Shown: piece after piece, positions 1 through 7,380 of the stretch | Position numbering within the stretch: position 1 is the stretch's first letter | Layout: each line of letters opens with the position of its first letter | NCBI RefSeq assembly: GCF_016907715.1 | Contig: NZ_JAFBCM010000001.1 | Span: forward strand, 6,014,001 to 6,078,000 | Direction of reading: 5' to 3' | Length of the DNA: 64,000 nucleotides | Source: Tenggerimyces flavus | GTDB lineage: Bacteria; Actinomycetota; Actinomycetes; Propionibacteriales; Actinopolymorphaceae | Translations under genes and position numbers: made by a program | The notes under the pieces: generated by a model | What the model was told of the DNA's origin: nothing | Database searches by the model: none | The model's input: only the letters and a program-made list of their open reading frames with translations

Positions 1-7
1 TCACATT

Positions 8-1159
8 TCAGGCGATGCGCCGGTAGTCGCGCGTCGGCCAGGCGAGCGCCGCGAAGATCTGGATCGCCGCGGACTGCTCGAGCGTCTCCGGTCGGTAGGA
101 CGGGTCGTACGGGCCGCCGCCGGAGGGCGGGAAGCGGAACAGTCCGAGGCTCGGGTCGCGGTTCTCGTTCCAGATGTGGGTGGCGTACCGCTCGACCACC
201 TGCCGGTACTTCCTGTCGTGCGCGACGGAGTCCAGCAGCAGCAGGTTCTTGAACCAGATCGCGTTGAAGATCGCGGGCTGGTCGAAGTAGCGGTCGTTCT
301 CCGTCCAGTACGTGATCGCGGCCTGGGCGTCGGCGCGCGCATTCGCCTTGTACGTCGGGTTCTTCGTGGCGCGGTAGAGGACGCTGGCGGCGCCGATCAT
401 CGCGCCGGAGTTGTACGTCCACAGCGTCTGGTTGACCGTGCCGTCGGGCGCCATGTCGTTCCAGTACAGGCCTTCCGGCGACCGGAGACAGGTGCGGTTC
501 CAGTTGTAGAGCCGTTCGGCCCACTGGCGGTACGACTTGTCGCGGGTCTGCTCGTAGAGATGCGCGGCGAGCTGCGAGCCGAGGCCGGTGACGTTCGCGG
601 CACGGATGTCGACCCAGGTCGCCTCGACCCACTGCATGCCGCCCGGGCACGGGAGGTCGCGCTCGTTCCAGCCTCGGATCACCGTGGTGAACGCGCGCTT
701 GGCGTCCTTCAGGTGGTCCCGGTCGCGGCTGAACGCGTAGCGGCGAACGTGCTCGAGACCGACGATCGCGTTGTCGTCGTAGAAGATGTCGCCACCTCCG
801 CCGAGCGGCGGCGGGACGTACGACAGGTAACCCGGCTTGCCGTTCCAGACGCCGTAGTACGTCTCGAGAGCGTCGAAGCGCTTGGCGATGTCCTTGCGGT
901 ACTTGCTGTTTCCGGGCGTGTTGGCGACGTCGATCGCGGCTGCGGTGGCCTCGCGCATCGGCCACATGTAGGAGTAGGGGTTCTCGCCCTCCTGGCGCGG
1001 ATACTTCTCCAGGTAGTGGCCGTCGACGTACAGGTACTGCTGCATCGCCTGGTACGAGTCTTCGGCGCGGTCCGACCAGACGTTGCCCTGAGCTTGGGCG
1101 GGAGTGGCGACGGCGGTGGCGAGCAGGAGCGTTGTCGCGACGAGCGCGAGCCTGCGCAT
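8..1159 (-). CDS. Secreted glycoside hydrolase family 76 (alpha-1,6-mannanase type)
   Basis: This 383-residue protein begins with a Sec signal peptide (two Arg, a hydrophobic run, cleavage near residues 20-24). It has the (alpha/alpha)6-barrel pattern of GH76, and the motif FYDDNAIVGL puts the paired catalytic aspartates at about residues 128-129. GH76 enzymes cleave alpha-1,6-mannan backbones such as fungal cell-wall mannan outside the cell. The gene lies only 4 bases after the ABC ATPase gene on the same strand, so it is probably the last gene of the importer operon. That context suggests the transporter takes up the released manno-oligosaccharides. Family assignment is secure; the exact substrate is inferred. 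Confidence 0.85.
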   Translation of the reverse strand: MRRLALVATTLLLATAVATPAQAQGNVWSDRAEDSYQAMQQYLYVDGHYLEKYPRQEGENPYSYMWPMREATAAAIDVANTPGNSKYRKDIAKRFDALETYYGVWNGKPGYLSYVPPPLGGGGDIFYDDNAIVGLEHVRRYAFSRDRDHLKDAKRAFTTVIRGWNERDLPCPGGMQWVEATWVDIRAANVTGLGSQLAAHLYEQTRDKSYRQWAERLYNWNRTCLRSPEGLYWNDMAPDGTVNQTLWTYNSGAMIGAASVLYRATKNPTYKANARADAQAAITYWTENDRYFDQPAIFNAIWFKNLLLLDSVAHDRKYRQVVERYATHIWNENRDPSLGLFRFPPSGGGPYDPSYRPETLEQSAAIQIFAALAWPTRDYRRIA

Positions 1160-1163
1160 AGGG

Positions 1164-2003
1164 TTAGTTCCCTTCGTACGTCACGGCACTGGTGTCCCAG
1201 ACGACGTCCGGGTCGGGGACCGGGATCGAGCTGATGAGCAGCTTCGAGTAGGAGTGCTGCGGGTCGTCGATGACCCGCTGCGTGTCACCGCGTTCGACGA
1301 TCTCGCCGCGGTACAGGATGCAGATGTCGTCGCCGATCTGGTACGCGGTGCTGAGGTCGTGAGTGATGTAGAGGAACGAGATCGCGTGCTCGTCGCGGAG
1401 CCTCAGCATGATGTCGAGGATCATCGCGCGGAGGCTCGCGTCGACCATCGAGACGGGCTCGTCGGCGACGATGAGCCTTGGCTTGAGCAGGTAGGCGCGG
1501 GCGACCATCATGCGTTGCCGCTGGCCGCCGGACAGCTGGTGCGGGTGCTTGTCGAGCACCTCGTCGCCGCGCATGCCGACGACGCTGAGCGCGTCCTCGA
1601 TCAGGTCGCGCGCGGCATTGTCGTTGCTGGCAAGGCGGAACCGCTTGATCGCGACGTCGAAGATGTGCCGGATCTTGTAGAACGGGTTGTAGACGCCGAA
1701 CGGGTCCTGGAAGACCGCCTGCACCTCGCGCCGGTACTCCAACCGCTGGTCCTTCGGCAGCCGCTGGATGTCCTGCCCGCGATAGCGCACGGTGCCGTCG
1801 GTGAGCTTGGTGAACCCGAGGATCGTGTCCGCCAGCGTCGTCTTCCCGCTACCGCTCTCGCCCGCGATCGTGGTGATCGTGGCCGGCGAGCCGGAGAGCA
1901 CGAGGTCCACGTCGTCGAGCGCCTTCGTAGACTCCTTGCCCTTCTTGTAGATCTTGGTCGCACCCGACACCTCGAGCAACGGCGTCCCATTGGACTCAGC
2001 CAC
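1164..2003 (-). CDS. ABC importer ATP-binding subunit, DppF/OppF type
   Basis: The protein has 279 residues if it starts at the GTG at 2003. It shows Walker A GESGSGKT at about 48-55, signature LSGGQRQR and Walker B LIVADEP, in the arrangement of the peptide/oligosaccharide family-5 importers. I prefer this GTG because GGAGG lies 8 bases upstream. An in-frame GTG at 2021 would add six residues. The start and its ribosome site are the same sequence as the end of the sister ATPase gene (stop at 2426), which suggests the two genes once overlapped at this junction and were later pushed apart by the repeat array between them. It energises uptake at the inner face of the membrane. Confidence 0.88.
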   Translation of the reverse strand: MAESNGTPLLEVSGATKIYKKGKESTKALDDVDLVLSGSPATITTIAGESGSGKTTLADTILGFTKLTDGTVRYRGQDIQRLPKDQRLEYRREVQAVFQDPFGVYNPFYKIRHIFDVAIKRFRLASNDNAARDLIEDALSVVGMRGDEVLDKHPHQLSGGQRQRMMVARAYLLKPRLIVADEPVSMVDASLRAMILDIMLRLRDEHAISFLYITHDLSTAYQIGDDICILYRGEIVERGDTQRVIDDPQHSYSKLLISSIPVPDPDVVWDTSAVTYEGN

Positions 2004-2025
2004 GGCGGGCCACCTCCCCACCCAA

Positions 2026-2416
2026 GCGAGTTGTTGGACAGATGTCGCCTTCTAGACGGACATCTGTCCAACAAGTCCGGTCGGCAACTGTCCAACAGGT
2101 CGACAGAGGCTCAGCCACGGCGGGCCACCTCCTCGATGCGGTCCTCGTCCGACACCGCGACGAAGTGGCAGGGCGAGCGGACCTGCTGGCCGACACGATG
2201 GCAGCGGCACGCCGGCGAGTTGTTGGACAGATATCGCCCTCTAGCCCGAGATCTGTCCAACAACTCCGGTCGGCAACTGTCCAACAGGTCACTCGTCCGA
2301 CGACCCGCGAGCTCGCGATCGCAGTTGCAGCGGCACGCCGGCGAGTTGTTGGACAGATATCGCCCTCTAGCCCGAGATCTGTCCAACAAGTCCGGTCGGC
2401 AACTGTCCAACAGGTC
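2026..2416. repeat. Three-copy array of 76-bp palindromic repeats
   Basis: Three near-identical 76-base units lie at 2026-2101, 2215-2290 and 2341-2416. Each starts GCGAGTTGTTGGACAGAT, contains the inverted partner ATCTGTCCAACAA about 20 bases later, and ends AACTGTCCAACAGGTC. Copies 2 and 3 differ at one position and share about 15 further bases on their left (from 2201 and 2327). Copy 1 is more diverged in the centre. The stretch 2004-2425 holds no gene I can support; open frames across it are artefacts of the repeats. In RNA each unit would fold into a stem-loop between the two ATPase cistrons. Confidence 0.85.
2112..2178 (-). pseudogene. Duplicated 3-prime tail of the upstream ABC ATPase gene
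   Basis: Bases 2112-2178 repeat the last 67 bases of the neighbouring ATPase gene (2426-2492) with a single mismatch. The 17 bases beside them (GACAGAGGC and the repeat end) are also shared with the true gene end. The copy carries the same stop and the same GGAGG-like motif but no upstream coding sequence. It is therefore a by-product of the duplication that built the repeat array rather than a gene. It implies that a segment of about 150 bases (repeat unit plus gene tail) was copied as a block. Confidence 0.75.
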
Positions 2417-2425
2417 GACAGAGGC

Positions 2426-3367
2426 TCAGCCACGGCGGGCCACCTCCTCGATGCGGTCCTCGTCCGACACCGCGACGAAGTGGCCGGGCGAGACCTCTTC
2501 CATCTCTGGTGACGGTCGCGGCGTACGGAGATCCGGCGTACGGACCACGTTCACCACCAGGGGCTTGCGCTCCTTGATCGACGGGATCGACGCGATCAGG
2601 TGCCGCGTGTACTCGTGCCGCGGGTTGCGGAACAGCTCCCGTACGGGCGCGATCTCCACGATGTTCCCCGCGTACATCACCGCGATCCGGTCCACCAGCT
2701 GCGCCTGCAGAGCCATGTCGTGCCCGATCAGGATCATCGAGCTGTTCAGCTTCGCCTTCACGTCCAACAACGTCTGGGCCACCGCCCGCTGTACGACGAC
2801 GTCCAACGCCGAGGTCGGCTCGTCGGCGATGATCAACGCGGGCGACAGGGCGATCGACATCGCGATGCACACCCGCTGCTTCATCCCGCCGGACAGCTCG
2901 TGCGGATACAGACTCGCCACGCGGCCGGGCAGATTCACCAGCGCCAGCAGCTCCAACACCCGCGACCGGATGGTGGCGCGCGACTGCTTGCCCTCGTGCG
3001 TCTCGATCGCGTCCGCGAACTGCTCGACGATCCGCGCCACCGGGTTCAGCGAGTTCATCGAGCCCTGCGGGATCAGCGACATCTCGGTCCAGCGCTTGCG
3101 CCGGAGCGAGGGCTCGTCCAGGGCCAGCACGTCCTCGCCGTTCAGCAGAACGGAACCGCCCACGATCCGTCCCGGCGGCGACGTCAGCCGGAGTACGGCC
3201 ATCGCCGCGGTCGACTTGCCCGAGCCCGACTCCCCCACCAGGCCGAGCGTCTCGCCGCGCGCGACCGAGAAGGTCACCCCGTTCACCGCGATCACGTCGC
3301 CACCCTGCGTGCGGTAGTGCACGCGCAGGTCGCGAACGTCCAGGACCGGACCGGCCGGCGAGGTCAT
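2426..3367 (-). CDS. ABC importer ATP-binding subunit, DppD/OppD type
   Basis: The 313-residue ATPase has Walker A GESGSGKS at about 45-52, signature LSGGMKQR and Walker B LIIADEP. The C-terminal section of about 60 residues is typical of the DppD family and ends in VARRG. I start it at the ATG at 3367, which overlaps the stop of the permease gene by 4 bases (ATGA), so translation is probably coupled. A much longer frame runs upstream through the permease genes, but it reads against them and is a shadow. The 3-prime end is duplicated downstream (2112-2178). With the second ATPase it forms the motor of the family-5 importer. Confidence 0.9.
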   Translation of the reverse strand: MTSPAGPVLDVRDLRVHYRTQGGDVIAVNGVTFSVARGETLGLVGESGSGKSTAAMAVLRLTSPPGRIVGGSVLLNGEDVLALDEPSLRRKRWTEMSLIPQGSMNSLNPVARIVEQFADAIETHEGKQSRATIRSRVLELLALVNLPGRVASLYPHELSGGMKQRVCIAMSIALSPALIIADEPTSALDVVVQRAVAQTLLDVKAKLNSSMILIGHDMALQAQLVDRIAVMYAGNIVEIAPVRELFRNPRHEYTRHLIASIPSIKERKPLVVNVVRTPDLRTPRPSPEMEEVSPGHFVAVSDEDRIEEVARRG

Positions 3368-4257
3368 GCCTTCGCTCCTCGAAGCCGCGGGTTCGCGATC
3401 TCGTCCAGCCCGATCGCGATCAGGAACAGCCCGATGAAGATCACCATCAGCACCAACGTCGGCAGTCCCCACCACCACCACATCCCACGCAGGATCGCCG
3501 AGCCCTGGATCGCGTTCGACACCGTCATGCCCAACGTCGGAACGCGCTGCGGACCAAGCCCGAGCGCCTCCAGCCCGACCGCCGCGAGGATGCCGCCCGA
3601 AGCCGAGCCGATGAACGCCGCCGCGAGGTACGGCAGCAGGTTCGGCATCATCTCGCGGAACATGATGTTCGGCGTCGACAGCGCGGACAGCCGCGCCATC
3701 CGTACGTAGCCCATCTCGCGCATCGACAGCACCTGCGCGCGAATCACGCGCGTCGGTCCTGCCCACGCGAACAGGGCGACGATGAGCGCCATCGTGAAGA
3801 CGCTCATCTCCCGTACGTACGCCGACACCACGATCAGGATCGCCAACGACGGAATCGTCAATGCCGTATCGGAGATCGTCCGGATCACCGCGTCGACCGG
3901 ACCGCCGAGATAGCCGGCCGCGAAGCCGAGCATGATCCCGATCACCATGCTCGTCACGCCGACGACCAGCCCGACCTGCAACGTGGTCGGACCACCGGAG
4001 ATCAGCAGCGCGAGCATGTCGCGCCCGCTGTTCTCGGTGCCGAGGGGATGCCCCGGCGAGCCGGGCGCGAGGTTCAGCGGCGAGCTCGCCGCCCGTGCGA
4101 GCTTGGTGTCCCAGAAGAGCCGCCCGAGCAGCGTGAACAGGAGGACAGCCAAGATCATCGCGCCGCCGAAGACGAGCTTGCGGTTGAGCCAGGTCCGTCG
4201 CGACCGCGGACTCGGTGCGTCCTCGGCCTCTACCTGGGTGACGGTCATGACATCCAT
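3364..4257 (-). CDS. ABC importer permease, DppC/OppC type
   Basis: The 297-residue membrane protein has a first transmembrane helix at about residues 28-48, a periplasmic loop and five further helices. The binding-protein-dependent transport (EAA-type) region lies around the stretch RVIRAQVLSMREMGYV. GAGGAGG stands just before the ATG at 4257. It overlaps the following ATPase gene by 4 bases and follows the other permease after 3 bases. Together the two permeases form the channel of the importer. Length and topology match DppC-family proteins. Substrate cannot be read from the sequence; the neighbouring mannanase suggests oligosaccharides. Confidence 0.9.
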   Translation of the reverse strand: MDVMTVTQVEAEDAPSPRSRRTWLNRKLVFGGAMILAVLLFTLLGRLFWDTKLARAASSPLNLAPGSPGHPLGTENSGRDMLALLISGGPTTLQVGLVVGVTSMVIGIMLGFAAGYLGGPVDAVIRTISDTALTIPSLAILIVVSAYVREMSVFTMALIVALFAWAGPTRVIRAQVLSMREMGYVRMARLSALSTPNIMFREMMPNLLPYLAAAFIGSASGGILAAVGLEALGLGPQRVPTLGMTVSNAIQGSAILRGMWWWWGLPTLVLMVIFIGLFLIAIGLDEIANPRLRGAKA

Positions 4258-4260
4258 CGA

Positions 4261-5271
4261 CTACCTCCTCTCGTACGAGATCCGGGGATCCAGCAGCGGA
4301 TAGACCAGGTCGAGAATCAGGACCGCGGTCACCGTGGTCAGGATCAGGATGAACACGATCCCCTGGATCACGGTGAAGTCGGAGTTCGTGATGGCCTGGT
4401 ACAGCAGCGCGCCCATGCCGGGATAGCCGAACAGGTACTCCACCAGCACGGTCCCGCCGACGACGCTGCCGAGTCCGAGCACGAGCGCCGTCACCTGCGG
4501 CAGGATCGCGTTCCGCACCTCGTACTTGAACAGCACGCGCAACGGCCGCAAGCCCTTGGCCTTCGCCAAGGTGAGGTAGTCCTCCCCCGCGACCGTGATC
4601 ATCATGCCGCGCATGCCCAAGGCCCAGAAACCCATACTGGCAAGGACGATCGACAAGGCCGGCAACGTCCCGTGCTGGACCACGCTGTTGATGTACGCGA
4701 AGCTCAGCCCCGGATCGAGGTCGGCTCGAGCCCCACCCGAGATCGGGAAGAGCCCGAGCGCGAACACGAACACGTAGATGAGGAAGATGCCGAGGATGTA
4801 GAACGGCACCGCGGTGAACGTCAGCGACACCGGCAGCAGGACCTTCAACACCCGCGGCGTCTTCACCCACGCCATCAGCGCGCCGACGATCGTCCCGAAC
4901 AGGAACGACAGGAACGTCGCGATCGCGAGCAGCCCGATCGTCCACGGCATCGCCCGGCCGATCATCTCGCTGACCTCGGTCGGGAACTGCGCGAGCGAGT
5001 AGCCGAAGTCGAGCGTGGCCAGGTTCTTCAAGTACTGCAGGTATTGCAGCATCAGCGGGTCGTCCAGGCCGAACCGCTCCCGCCACGCCGCGATCAGCTG
5101 CGCACTGCCCTCGACGCGGCCACCCTGCGCAGTGATCCGGGTGATCATCGCGGTCACCGGATCGCCGGGCGCCATGCGAGGAACGAAGAACATGATCGTG
5201 GCGCTCGCCCAGATGGTGAAGACGAACATCCAGATGCGATGGAGGACGTAGTTGACCGAGAGTCCGCGCAC
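4261..5271 (-). CDS. ABC importer permease, DppB/OppB type
   Basis: This 336-residue protein starts at a GTG at 5271 behind AGGGGGATC. It has the DppB layout: an N-terminal helix (YVLHRIWMFVFTIWASATI), a long extracytoplasmic loop containing FGLDDP, then five helices with the transport domain (SMGFWALGMRGMMITVAGED) in the second half. It lies 12 bases after the binding-protein gene and 3 bases before the second permease, so it belongs to one operon running from 7116 down to 8. It forms half of the transmembrane pore. Family call is firm. Confidence 0.9.
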   Translation of the reverse strand: MRGLSVNYVLHRIWMFVFTIWASATIMFFVPRMAPGDPVTAMITRITAQGGRVEGSAQLIAAWRERFGLDDPLMLQYLQYLKNLATLDFGYSLAQFPTEVSEMIGRAMPWTIGLLAIATFLSFLFGTIVGALMAWVKTPRVLKVLLPVSLTFTAVPFYILGIFLIYVFVFALGLFPISGGARADLDPGLSFAYINSVVQHGTLPALSIVLASMGFWALGMRGMMITVAGEDYLTLAKAKGLRPLRVLFKYEVRNAILPQVTALVLGLGSVVGGTVLVEYLFGYPGMGALLYQAITNSDFTVIQGIVFILILTTVTAVLILDLVYPLLDPRISYERR

Positions 5272-5283
5272 TGGCAGATCCCC

Positions 5284-7116
5284 CTACGCCGGCCGGAGGC
5301 TGTGGATGATCTTGTGCGCGTTGCCCCAGTCCAGAGTCGGCTGCAGGTAGTTGTCCTCGCTCGTGGCCCAACCCGTCCAGACGCTCGTGTCGAACGCGTA
5401 CAACTTGCGCGCGTGCGCGATCGGCAGGAACGGCAGCTCGCGGAGCCAGATCCGCGAAGCCTGGATGAACGGCTGGTCGATGCCCTTGTCACCCAGCGGA
5501 AGGTTGGCGAACTTGTCCACGAGCGTGGAGTACTCGGTGTTTCGCCACCGCTCGGAGTTCGCCGTCGCGGCCTTGCCGACGGCGACTACGTTGCGCTGGT
5601 GGAACAGGTCCATCGAGTTCCACGGCTCGCTCACCGAGCCACAGGCCGACCAGTCGGCGGCGGCCTCGTACTTGCCCTTGTTGAGGTTGTCGCCCCAGGT
5701 GCCGATCGCGAGCTTGCGTACGGTGGCGTTGATACCGATGCGTTGGAGCTGCTCGCCGACGACCTCCGCGTACCGCCAGATCTCGATGAAGTCCGTCGGC
5801 GCGTCGATCTGCAGCCGGAGCTCCTTGCCGTCCTTCGTCCAGAACCCCTCGCCCTGACGCTTGTAGCCCTTGCGTTCGAACGTCGCCTGCGCCTTGTCGG
5901 CGTCGTGGGTAAGGATCGGGTACTCCTCGAACAGCCCCTCGCTCTCCAGCAGCTTCACGTACTCCTGGATCGCCGGGTAGTTCGGGAACATGAACCGCGC
6001 GGGCGTGGTCGTGCCCTCGTACGCGATCTTCACGACCTCTTCGCGGTCGATCGCCTGGTTCAGCGCCCAGCGCATCTCGCGGTCGTTCCACGGAGCGACG
6101 GTGTTGTTCGGCGTGAGCAGCCGCGTACACGGGTCGGACCACGCGTACGGGGTGTCCGGCAGCCAGGAGATGATGTCCTTGTTGCGCGCCTTGAGGCTTT
6201 CGAACGCGCCCGCGGTGAGGTCGGCGATGCTGTCCAGCTGGTGATCGGAGGCCCGGGCGACCCGGATGTCCTCGGTCTCGCTGACCACCCACTCGAGCTT
6301 CTCGGGCTTGGGCAGCTCCTTGAAGTCGACCTTCGCGCCCCACCAGTCGTCGCGGCGCGCGTAGGTGAAGCGCGTCGGGCTGGCGGAGGTGAGCTTGTAG
6401 GGGCCGGTGAAGATGGGCCAGCCCTTGGCCTTGTCGTAGTTCTTGAACTTGATCGGGTCCTGCCCGTTCCAGATGTGCTCGGGCACGACCACGATGCTGC
6501 TGTGCAGCTTGACCGAGAAGTAGTCGAGCTGGAAGCGCGGGTTCGGCTTGTTCAGCGTGAACTCGACCGTGGTCGCGTCGACCTTCTTGACCGACTTCAC
6601 CCACAGCTGCATGGGCGCCGCGTTGTTCAGCTCCGCGTGCTTCTTCAGCAGGTTGATCGTGAAGACCACGTCGTCGGCGTCGTACGCCTCGCCGTCCGAC
6701 CAGGTCACGCCATCGCGGATCTTCAACGTCCACACGTCTTGCGACTCGTTCGGCGTGAACGTCTCACCCAGCCAGGGCTCGATCTCACCGGACTCGTAGT
6801 TGAGCATGAACAACGGCTCTTGGACCGCCTGGTGGAAGCCAGCGCTGTTGGTGAAGCCCGTGATGAGCGGGTTCCACAGTTCCGGTGACTGCACCCGGCC
6901 GCCGTGGTGGTCGAAGATGACCGTCTTCGACCGTTCGCTGTCCGCGCCCCCACTACCTTGTGGCCTGCTGGCGGCACCTTCACAAGCCGAGAGCATGGCC
7001 GCGACCGGACCGATGCCCATCCCCGTGACAGCAATCCCGCGCAGGAGAGTCCGGCGAGATAGTCCCCGTGTGACTTGTGCACTTCCCTGTGGGAAAGCGC
7101 CGCTGCTGTCCGTCAT
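5284..7116 (-). CDS. Family-5 solute-binding lipoprotein with Tat-type signal
   Basis: The 610-residue protein is a peptide/nickel/oligosaccharide-type (SBP_bac_5) binding protein. I start it at the ATG at 7116 because AAGGAAGG lies about 10 bases upstream; an upstream in-frame start would add 32 unlikely residues. The N-terminus has a twin arginine (SRRTLL, residues 20-25) and a lipobox ending LSAC with Cys45, so it is probably Tat-exported and lipid-anchored. The body carries typical features such as VWTLKIRDGVTWSDGEAYDADD. It is the first gene of the importer operon. Family-5 proteins bind peptides or oligosaccharides, and here the mannanase at the operon end favours sugars. Confidence 0.88.
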   Translation of the reverse strand: MTDSSGAFPQGSAQVTRGLSRRTLLRGIAVTGMGIGPVAAMLSACEGAASRPQGSGGADSERSKTVIFDHHGGRVQSPELWNPLITGFTNSAGFHQAVQEPLFMLNYESGEIEPWLGETFTPNESQDVWTLKIRDGVTWSDGEAYDADDVVFTINLLKKHAELNNAAPMQLWVKSVKKVDATTVEFTLNKPNPRFQLDYFSVKLHSSIVVVPEHIWNGQDPIKFKNYDKAKGWPIFTGPYKLTSASPTRFTYARRDDWWGAKVDFKELPKPEKLEWVVSETEDIRVARASDHQLDSIADLTAGAFESLKARNKDIISWLPDTPYAWSDPCTRLLTPNNTVAPWNDREMRWALNQAIDREEVVKIAYEGTTTPARFMFPNYPAIQEYVKLLESEGLFEEYPILTHDADKAQATFERKGYKRQGEGFWTKDGKELRLQIDAPTDFIEIWRYAEVVGEQLQRIGINATVRKLAIGTWGDNLNKGKYEAAADWSACGSVSEPWNSMDLFHQRNVVAVGKAATANSERWRNTEYSTLVDKFANLPLGDKGIDQPFIQASRIWLRELPFLPIAHARKLYAFDTSVWTGWATSEDNYLQPTLDWGNAHKIIHSLRPA

Positions 7117-7181
7117 TGGTTCCGACCTTCCTTGCAGGTACACCCGTCCGAGCAGAGTGGTGTGGAGGTCCGGTGAGGTAT

Positions 7182-7357
7182 CGATAACATAATGCTGGCT
7201 TCCAGACGGCACAAGACATCGTTGCCGTCGTGTTAACCGTCCAGACCATGGATGGCCGATTTTCTTCCGTGCATGGCGGTTTTTCGAACCTCTTCACCGC
7301 CGTTGACGAAATTCGCCTCTTGCAAGGCGACCCTCACCCGGGCATGGTGTCGTTAAC
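7182..7357. promoter_or_regulatory. Divergent promoter region with LacI-type half-site candidates
   Basis: The 264 bases between the importer operon (starts 7116) and the isomerase-like gene (starts 7381) must hold both promoters. Similar short motifs recur: CGATAACATAATG at 7182-7194, GTTAAC at 7232-7237 and CGTTAACATTGCG at 7351-7363. They resemble LacI-family half-operators, and a LacI regulator is encoded at the end of the divergent operon. No convincing -35/-10 pair could be assigned. This is inference from motif similarity only. Confidence 0.3.
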
Positions 7358-7380
7358 ATTGCGCTCTCAGGAGGCTCGTT

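Noticed and set aside
2026-2416. CRISPR-like array
   Set aside because: Only three long units with unequal spacing, and one spacer duplicates a neighbouring gene end. The units are palindromic elements, not CRISPR repeats.
1104-3317. A 737-codon plus-strand frame
   Set aside because: Antisense to two ABC ATPase genes and the repeat array, with composition typical of high-GC shadow frames.
2426-5371. A 981-codon minus-strand frame covering ATPase and permease genes
   Set aside because: Only its last part is real. Upstream it lies in a wrong frame over two clear permease genes.
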